This document shows positions 23,665 to 28,924 of a stretch of DNA of 28,924 bases, one piece after another; the stretch's first letter is position 1, and every line of letters begins with the position of its first letter. Source of the stretch: a virus. The position numbers and the translations under genes are program-made. A model generated the notes under the pieces. It did not search any database. It was not told where the DNA came from and saw only the letters and a program-made list of their open reading frames with translations. Location of the stretch: IMG/VR virus record IMGVR_UViG_3300021335_000065, positions 1-28,924 of that record. The stretch is one strand, 5' to 3'.

Positions 23665-23816
23665 ACTATAATTTTTATAAAAGCATAATAAGAAAAGAAT
23701 ATTGCAGAAATTAAAACTGCAAATGCCTTTGATGCTTCAATTAAATTTTTTCTGTTTTCTTCGCTTGTTATTTCTTTAACAAGTCTGTATTCGTGTGTGT
23801 CTTGTATTCGTTTCAT
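23649..23816 (-). CDS. Tiny membrane-anchored protein, 55 aa
   Basis: A 55-aa protein starting MKRIQDTHEYRLVK. A charged helical half is followed by one membrane helix (AFAVLISAIFFSYYAFIKII, about 32-51). The orientation rule (basic residues first) predicts the N-terminus inside. It precedes another membrane protein, so they may work as a pair. Confidence 0.6.
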   Translation of the reverse strand: MKRIQDTHEYRLVKEITSEENRKNLIEASKAFAVLISAIFFSYYAFIKIIVWMLG

Positions 23817-23832
23817 ATTATTGTATTTAATA

Positions 23833-23849
23833 GGGGGGTTGCCCCCCCC
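23833..23849 (-). other. G/C-rich hairpin between tiny genes
   Basis: A strong stem of six G-C pairs with a three-base loop, between the 55-aa gene that ends at 23855 and the one starting at 23816. On the minus strand a T-rich but not T-run tail follows, so it may be a weak terminator or an mRNA stability hairpin. Confidence 0.5.
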
Positions 23850-23854
23850 TGTTG

Positions 23855-24022
23855 TTAATGTTTAAATTTCGAATTTATCTCTTTTATTATTTTTTCAGAA
23901 GCATTAAAATCTTTTAAAGTCCTACAATTTTTTTGAAATTCTTTTACCTCTCTTAATGTGCGAACTAAAGTAGCACTTGGTCTGCAAAGTTTAATGTCAT
24001 TTAAATTTGGTAATTGATACAT
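23855..24022 (-). CDS. Tiny basic protein, 55 aa
   Basis: A 55-aa protein starting MYQLPNLNDIKLC. It is basic and mostly helical, with two cysteines (position about 13 and 33) and a lysine-rich end. The leader is A/C-rich (AACAACAACAAC). It lies 26 bases after the preceding stop. No function is recognised. Confidence 0.55.
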   Translation of the reverse strand: MYQLPNLNDIKLCRPSATLVRTLREVKEFQKNCRTLKDFNASEKIIKEINSKFKH

Positions 24023-24048
24023 AATAATCGTTTTTAGTTGTTGTTGTT

Positions 24049-24219
24049 CTACTTATTACACTCAATTAAACACTCCTCGTAAGACTTATATCCTAAATTT
24101 TCATTAACTGTGTCAAGTTCATTGTTTTCAAACCTTGCTACTCTCCAAACGTTACAAGTAGTGTGATAAAATGGTTTGTTTTCAATTTGTGTACCAAAAA
24201 TGTTTGTAAATGCTTTCAT
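24049..24219 (-). CDS. Tiny protein, 56 aa, first of cassette
   Basis: A 56-aa protein beginning MKAFTNIFGTQIENK. It has three cysteines (TTCNVW; EECLIEC) and is acidic at the end. It is the first gene after the capsid terminator and a likely promoter, so it is probably the first gene of its transcript. No function is recognised. Confidence 0.55.
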   Translation of the reverse strand: MKAFTNIFGTQIENKPFYHTTCNVWRVARFENNELDTVNENLGYKSYEECLIECNK

Positions 24220-24246
24220 AATAATAATTGTTTTATGTTTATGGTG

Positions 24247-24278
24247 TAAATATATATGCTTTTTTTATATAACACAAA
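24247..24278 (-). promoter_or_regulatory. Probable Bacteroidota-type promoter
   Basis: Minus strand TTTG (24275-24278), 20-base spacer, then TATATTTA (24247-24254), one mismatch from the -7 consensus TAnnTTTG. It lies between the capsid terminator and the first tiny gene, 28 bases before its ATG. The two-part match and position make it the best promoter in the window. Confidence 0.5.
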
Positions 24279-24329
24279 CTTTTTTAACTTTTTTTAAAAT
24301 TATTTTACGTTTAGTAAATATTACAATAA

Positions 24330-24358
24330 AAAAGGGTAACCATAATGATCACCCTTTT
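24330..24358 (-). terminator. Rho-independent terminator after HK97-type capsid gene
   Basis: Minus strand AAAAGGGT pairs perfectly with ACCCTTTT around a 13-base loop, followed by a T-rich tail (TTTTTTATTG overlapping the stem). It lies 22 bp past the capsid stop. Confidence 0.85.
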
Positions 24359-24380
24359 AAGTTCAAAACTAATCGTCAGA

Positions 24381-25595
24381 TTAGGCAGTTTCAAGTGCTG
24401 TTTTAGCAGTTGAGAACGTACCTTGTACGATAGCGTTTGGCAAGTAATTTGTCAAAGCAACTCTTTCTTGTGCTTTTACAGTTACAAAACCATCTCTGAA
24501 GTTGGTAGAATCTTCTCGGCTAAAGCTAATTGCCAAGTTTTCTCTAATCCAAAGTTGAGTCGCTTGAGCAAGATTTCCAACAAGGAATTTACCAGCGGTC
24601 ACAGCTGTATTTACAGTCACAGGGATTCCCATGATTGTAGGCTGAATACCAGAGTAAATTTGTTGTCTTAAATACTCATTAGCAGTTGATTTCAATAATA
24701 CTACTTTATGCAGATCTGTTGGGTTCAATAGAATTGTATCGGCTTGATAGTTAGCCAATGCCAATTGATTCAATGCTGCAACAAGAACATCATATTCATT
24801 TGCAGATTCAACAGACTGATAAAAAGCACCACCAGAACCAGTAACAAAAGCAGTTCCATCAGTAAATAATCCGTCAAGGTTAGGAGCAGAACCATCACCA
24901 TTAAGAATTTCAGTATCTTCAACTGAAAGCACTTTGCTTGGCACTCTTGCAGATAGGTAAGAAGAAAGCTGTGGAGTATCCGCCAACATTTCTTCTGTTA
25001 ATCTCATATAAGTTCCGATTTTTTCCAAGTTTACGCTGGTTGCAGTAATATCGAAGTCAGACTGTCCAAGAGTTGAACCTTGAGCAGTTGCAGCGGCATT
25101 GTCAGAATATCCAGATTCTTTTGGGAAACGGATTGTCTGTGCGCTGGTAGAGCCTTGGGGAATCAAGTTTCTAACGTGTACGCTTCTGCTTGGGTCAAAT
25201 TTAAATTGAGAAACAACAGTTTCATCAGCAACAACGCCAGTATAATCAGCGGCCATTGTCATATCAGCTTTTACCTCAAATTGAGCAGCGTTTGTATTTC
25301 CTTTGATTAGTCCCTCAACAACTCCTTCTTTAAAAGCAGAGTCAAGCGCACCTTTGAATGATTTTGAGTTTACGCCAGAAAGTGTTTTTTTGGCATTAAC
25401 TTCCATTTCATCCATTCTTTTGTTCAATTCATCATTCTTTGAAACAAATTCATTTGATAGGTTTGAGATTTCACTTTTTAGTGATTCCTCGATTTGACCT
25501 TTTGCGTTATCCTGTGCGGAATTAAACGCTTTTTCGATTTTTGAATCAACCAGATTTCCTAAATTATCCAGTTGCTCTTTAATTTCTTCGTTCAT
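24381..25595 (-). CDS. HK97-type major capsid protein (right-hand phage)
   Basis: This 404-aa protein is an HK97-fold capsid precursor. Residues 1-100 are a charged coiled-coil delta domain (KSEISNLSNEFVS) that acts as built-in scaffold and is removed by the protease encoded just upstream, probably around residues 102-112. The body has the usual layout: N-arm, SAQTIRFPKE-like strand, E-loop, then DTEILNGDGSAPNLDGLF, and the C-terminal P-domain strands (TVKAQERVALTNYLP). The gene follows the protease by four bases and ends in a terminator. Wholly unlike the other capsid protein in this window. Confidence 0.9.
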   Translation of the reverse strand: MNEEIKEQLDNLGNLVDSKIEKAFNSAQDNAKGQIEESLKSEISNLSNEFVSKNDELNKRMDEMEVNAKKTLSGVNSKSFKGALDSAFKEGVVEGLIKGNTNAAQFEVKADMTMAADYTGVVADETVVSQFKFDPSRSVHVRNLIPQGSTSAQTIRFPKESGYSDNAAATAQGSTLGQSDFDITATSVNLEKIGTYMRLTEEMLADTPQLSSYLSARVPSKVLSVEDTEILNGDGSAPNLDGLFTDGTAFVTGSGGAFYQSVESANEYDVLVAALNQLALANYQADTILLNPTDLHKVVLLKSTANEYLRQQIYSGIQPTIMGIPVTVNTAVTAGKFLVGNLAQATQLWIRENLAISFSREDSTNFRDGFVTVKAQERVALTNYLPNAIVQGTFSTAKTALETA

Positions 25596-25598
25596 CTT

Positions 25599-26285
25599 TT
25601 ATTTATTTAAACGATTATACAAATATTTAACAATCTCATTGTCATCACTTTTTACAACAGTCGGCTCTGTGACTTCAATTGTCGGCAAAGTGGCATTTAT
25701 GTATAATGATTTCAATTTATAGATTTCAGCTTCCAGGGCGTAGCCTAATTCATCGGAGATGTCCCCCTTGCGAATTAGCTTTGCCATATTATCAAAACGC
25801 TTTAAGATTTTTTCAGGGTCGAAATTTCCTTTTACGTCAAGAATCATTGCTTGGTCATTCGCTGCAAGTGTTACAGCAGAAACCTCAAACAATTTTACTT
25901 CATTTAATTCTCTGTATTGTCCATTCATTCCTTTTTGAATAGGTAGGATTCCAACTGAATTTTCAGTTATTACCCCCGCTTTCATCAGTTCAATGACATC
26001 CAATCCAAGTCTTGTTTTTGGAACCTGTGCCTCAAAAACCAATCCTTTGTCATCTTCTTCAAGATTTATCATTTTGCCAATAGGCTTGTCCATATCGTGC
26101 TGATATAGATATTTAACCCTTGATCCGTTTTCTTGAATTGTCTTTTTGTATGCCCCCTTGTTTATTATATCCCCATCAGAATCGACATTGCCAAATACAG
26201 ATCCGTATCCTTTAACGATTCCGTTTTTTTCATCAGCATCGATGACCTCACCGAGATAAGTTGATTTATAAAGTATTGTGTTCAT
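25599..26285 (-). CDS. Prohead protease, U35 (HK97 gp4-like)
   Basis: A 228-aa serine protease that matures the capsid. It shows GYGSVFGNVDSDGDII (27-41), H63 in YQHDMDKPIG, S110 in ENSVGIL and E134 in LFEVSAVTLAAN, the expected catalytic His-Ser-Glu or close arrangement of the U35 family. The last 70 residues are a charged helical region. It lies between the MuF-like gene and the capsid gene, in standard HK97-type order, and its start is preceded by a TATCTTTG element. Confidence 0.88.
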   Translation of the reverse strand: MNTILYKSTYLGEVIDADEKNGIVKGYGSVFGNVDSDGDIINKGAYKKTIQENGSRVKYLYQHDMDKPIGKMINLEEDDKGLVFEAQVPKTRLGLDVIELMKAGVITENSVGILPIQKGMNGQYRELNEVKLFEVSAVTLAANDQAMILDVKGNFDPEKILKRFDNMAKLIRKGDISDELGYALEAEIYKLKSLYINATLPTIEVTEPTVVKSDDNEIVKYLYNRLNK

Positions 26286-26289
26286 ATTG

Positions 26290-26297
26290 CAAAGATA
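26290..26297 (-). promoter_or_regulatory. TATCTTTG element before protease gene
   Basis: Exact TAnnTTTG match, four bases ahead of the protease ATG and at the stop of the previous gene. There is no visible -33 element, so the call is weak; a near-leaderless transcript would result. Confidence 0.25.
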
Positions 26298-27089
26298 TTA
26301 AATTTTAGGAATAGGTTTTGGTTTGATTAAAAGCGTGCATCTGCAATTTATATTATTTTCAGCAAGTGAACCAGAACCTGGATGCGTTAAATACTCGCCA
26401 CCAACTAAAAATTTATCGTTTCCGCTTACCTTTTGGCCATTTGCAGCAGCATGAGTTTCTCGAGTTCTTACAAATCCAGCAAGCCAAGTTTTTTCTACAT
26501 TGTCGATCCCATACATATCATTGGCAGTTTGTAAGGTTGCAAAGTTAGCCGCATTGGTTGCCTCTGTCCGTACAATCCTTTTCGCTTTGTAATCTGCAAG
26601 CTTTCCAAATTGTGATTTTAATATTCGACCAGCCTCACGCTCATTTAAAGCTTGAAATTCTGGACTTTTATGAAGTTTAGATATTATCCTTGTGATTTCT
26701 TTTTGGGAAGCAAGAGAAACATCTTTTCCTTTAAACTCTGAAATCTTTAAACCAGCTTGTCTGAATTTGTCCCTCCAGATGTTGTTGTAATTGTCAGTAT
26801 TAAATTCGTTTGGGAATTTTCCAGAATTTAGTTTTTTAAAAAGCTTTGCGAAGTTTAATCCGATATTGGAATAAAGAACGGCATAAATAGCAGCAATCTC
26901 ATATTCTTTAAAAAGGGAACTCCAGTTGTTTGTGTTTTGGTTTTGAAGATAATCATCGGTTGCTTTGTTGTATTCCCTTGTCAAATATCTTTTGACTGGA
27001 ATGACCTCTTTTTGTTCATTCCTTTCCAATTCATTTTCAAAAGACTCTTGCCAAGCCTGTTCTTCTTTTGTGGCTTTTATCAAGGTCAT
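26298..27089 (-). CDS. MuF-like minor head protein
   Basis: A 263-aa protein of the Mu gpF/SPP1 gp7 type. The C-terminal half has the MuF pattern: KRIVRTEATNAANFA (about 168-182), then KTWLAGFVRTRETHAAANGQ (about 200-219), FLVGGEYLTHPG and the ending INCRCTLL (about 247-254). The N-terminal half is helical. It binds the portal or DNA inside the head in related phages. It overlaps the portal stop by a base, as usual for a portal-MuF pair. Confidence 0.82.
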   Translation of the reverse strand: MTLIKATKEEQAWQESFENELERNEQKEVIPVKRYLTREYNKATDDYLQNQNTNNWSSLFKEYEIAAIYAVLYSNIGLNFAKLFKKLNSGKFPNEFNTDNYNNIWRDKFRQAGLKISEFKGKDVSLASQKEITRIISKLHKSPEFQALNEREAGRILKSQFGKLADYKAKRIVRTEATNAANFATLQTANDMYGIDNVEKTWLAGFVRTRETHAAANGQKVSGNDKFLVGGEYLTHPGSGSLAENNINCRCTLLIKPKPIPKI

Positions 27090-28924
27090 TATTCGCCTCT
27101 AATTTTTTTCATTTTACGGATTGCCCAATCAACACCTGCTGAACCTCCCCAAAGATTCCAAGCAACATATCCATTGTCTTTCCAAGGTTCGCCTTTAAAT
27201 TTAGGATTTATTTCAGCGTTTTCTCTATGTCTGTTAAATTGTGCCATTCTTGAAATTACATCGACTGAAAGTTTTTCTCTCTTTGATAATTGTGATGCTC
27301 TTTGCCAGCCGACCTCGGTTCCACCTTTTACAACATCCCTTCCATATTTTTCACGCCATTCAATCATTCGCCTTGCGTTGTTTGTTGCAGCTTGTGGATA
27401 GTCGCTGTAAGATTCTTTTAATAAAACTTCCTTTTCATCTTCACTATTATCAGAAGCTGATTGGCTTTGGTCGTATTCCCCTCTTTGAATTGCTTCAAAT
27501 TGTTCGTGAGAATCAAAAGGCATATAAACAGTGCCTCCATTATGAACGTGTGAATGATAACCATCTCCGCCCAATTCTCTGGCTCTATTAACAGCCTCTT
27601 GAATTGTTGTGTAAGTGTTTGGAAGTCCAGGCACTTGGGCTTTTAATAATTCATTGTAATCTATGTCAATATTTTTTGGCTCAATGTCAACCTCCTCAAC
27701 TGACATAGGCAGCAAATTAGCTGGGACATAAAAATCATCAAGCTTTGAATCTTCTTCAATTCCATAAGACATTGCAGCCCTTTTTTCGTTTGGAGTAATC
27801 CACCAAGCCTGTGACATTTGTCCAACAACCTTTTCCATTTCCTCTTGGAGTTCTGGAATGGCAGAGAAATCAAAATCAATATAAAGTTTTTCTCCAAATC
27901 TCGGAGCGAGCCATCTGTTTAGTTCCTCCCTGATTTTTACAAGTTCAGGCATCACAGCGTTTTGATACAAGGCTTTTTTTGCCTCTTTCATATTGTTGTA
28001 AGTACTTGAATCGGTATTGTTTAAAAGTTGAACAGGAACGTTGTAAACATTACACAAGTCTTTAATTGATGCGTTGTATTGCTCAATCAAAGATAAATCC
28101 GAAGCGTTTAATCCAAAGTTAATCCAAGACAATTTTTTTGGCGTAATAATAACATCACCAGCATTATCCGAACCTTGATATGTTTGTTTAAATTTTCTTT
28201 TTAATTCCTTGGCTTGTGTTTCTGTTAAATCGCCTTCATCGGAAGTAAGAACCCCCCTGGCTGTTTGGTTTTGTAAATATTTTACGCCTGTCGTGACCGC
28301 TTCGTTGTTTGTGTCCATTGCTCGAAGTCCAGCTTTTAGCGGTGACATTCCGTAGAGGTGCGAACCAGTCCCATCGTAATAAGGATTGAAATCTTTTATG
28401 TGGCAAATATTATCAGCATCAATTTTGACAGTTCCGTTGTATTCTAAACTGTAAGATTTAACAGGCTCAAATATGCCTCCAGAATTTATTTCCATAACCT
28501 GTGAAGGCAATACATATAATTCTTTAAACTTTGATTTTCCGTTTCCTGTATCGGGTCCAATTCCGTAAATGTATCTGTTCCCTGTTAATTTACCATAAGC
28601 AATGATTTCTTGAATCCAACTTGCGTAGGATTGCGCTGGATTTGGATTGTTCAAAAGTTCGTGAATTTCTGTATCTTCTAATTCAACTAAAGCTGATTTT
28701 TGAATTTGACCAGCTTTAAATAATGATGAAGCAGTAAAATCGCTATTTGTCAAAGATTTATATCTCTTTAAATCGTTTTCATTTTTTACCTCATAAATCT
28801 GGAAAGGAATAGTTTGAGCAGTTTTTGAAATAAGGTTTACAATTGAATAAATTGTTGGGTTGTATCGATAACCTTTATTTATGTAAGTATCATCATTTTC
28901 AGGATTCCAAACAATAGAATCTCC
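27089..28924 (-). CDS. HK97-type portal with fused C-terminal domains (partial)
   Basis: The reading frame stays open to the right edge, adding 57 residues upstream of the TTG-start form (28753), including YSIVNLISKTAQTIPF, the typical portal N-terminal helix; so the gene is partial. Counting from the TTG, residues 1-350 are the portal core (FKAGQIQKSALVELE, LYGMSPLKAGLRAM, NNTDSSTYNNMKEA). The C-terminus carries two extra modules: about 375-425, with DGYHSHVHNGGTVYMP, a His-rich motif, and about 445-554, with YPQAATNNARRMIEW and a final WGGSAGVDWAIRKMK. Normal HK97 portals end near residue 400. The protein forms the DNA entry ring of the right-hand phage. Confidence 0.85.
   Translation of the reverse strand, partial: GDSIVWNPENDDTYINKGYRYNPTIYSIVNLISKTAQTIPFQIYEVKNENDLKRYKSLTNSDFTASSLFKAGQIQKSALVELEDTEIHELLNNPNPAQSYASWIQEIIAYGKLTGNRYIYGIGPDTGNGKSKFKELYVLPSQVMEINSGGIFEPVKSYSLEYNGTVKIDADNICHIKDFNPYYDGTGSHLYGMSPLKAGLRAMDTNNEAVTTGVKYLQNQTARGVLTSDEGDLTETQAKELKRKFKQTYQGSDNAGDVIITPKKLSWINFGLNASDLSLIEQYNASIKDLCNVYNVPVQLLNNTDSSTYNNMKEAKKALYQNAVMPELVKIREELNRWLAPRFGEKLYIDFDFSAIPELQEEMEKVVGQMSQAWWITPNEKRAAMSYGIEEDSKLDDFYVPANLLPMSVEEVDIEPKNIDIDYNELLKAQVPGLPNTYTTIQEAVNRARELGGDGYHSHVHNGGTVYMPFDSHEQFEAIQRGEYDQSQSASDNSEDEKEVLLKESYSDYPQAATNNARRMIEWREKYGRDVVKGGTEVGWQRASQLSKREKLSVDVISRMAQFNRHRENAEINPKFKGEPWKDNGYVAWNLWGGSAGVDWAIRKMKKIRGE

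Noticed and set aside
26937-27401. A 154-aa plus-strand frame
   Set aside because: Antisense to the MuF-like and portal genes; Phe/Cys/Leu-rich, as expected for a complementary frame in AT-rich DNA.
1-28924. Diversity-generating retroelement or CRISPR acting on the fibre genes
   Set aside because: No reverse transcriptase, template repeat or spaced direct repeats are present in the window.

Overview
The window is phage DNA. Every credible gene lies on the minus strand, so transcription runs from high to low coordinates. Genes are packed end to end with ATGA or TAATG overlaps, the DNA is AT-rich, and most starts follow A-rich leaders without a Shine-Dalgarno motif. A few TAnnTTTG elements resemble the Bacteroidota -7 box. 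I infer a phage, or prophages, of a marine or freshwater Bacteroidota (Flavobacteriia-like) host. No integrase, tRNA, rRNA, CRISPR array or host gene is visible.

The window holds two unrelated head modules. The first, from the right edge to about 20.8 kb, is HK97-like: portal (running off the right edge), MuF-like minor head protein, U35 prohead protease, HK97-type major capsid protein, then gp6-like connector, head closure, gp10-like and tail-completion proteins. Between its capsid gene and connector sits a cassette of six very small genes and a PD-(D/E)XK nuclease, bracketed by terminators. Next comes a lysis-like block (two small membrane proteins, an M15 peptidase, a holin-like protein), then tail-fibre and LamG proteins (14.5-19.0 kb).

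The second module, from about 14.5 kb to the left edge, opens with a second copy of the membrane/coiled-coil gene. It continues with GroEL, GroES, a set of small genes (basic, membrane, HExxH and holin-like proteins) and a protein made of two GroES-like domains. It ends in a second packaging and head set: large terminase, 804-aa portal, acidic scaffold-like protein, an unrelated 481-aa major capsid protein and an 81-aa gene cut at the edge.

So the window has two portals, two capsid proteins, two holin-like proteins, two related membrane/coiled-coil genes and two similar 47-48 aa membrane proteins. No tail tube, tape measure or sheath gene is visible in either half. The simplest readings are tandem prophages, a true recombinant, or an assembly join of two phages of related hosts. 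The join, if there is one, most likely lies between about 13.7 and 20.7 kb. The chaperonin genes probably help fold the virion proteins of the left-hand phage; that is an inference from T4 gp31-type systems.
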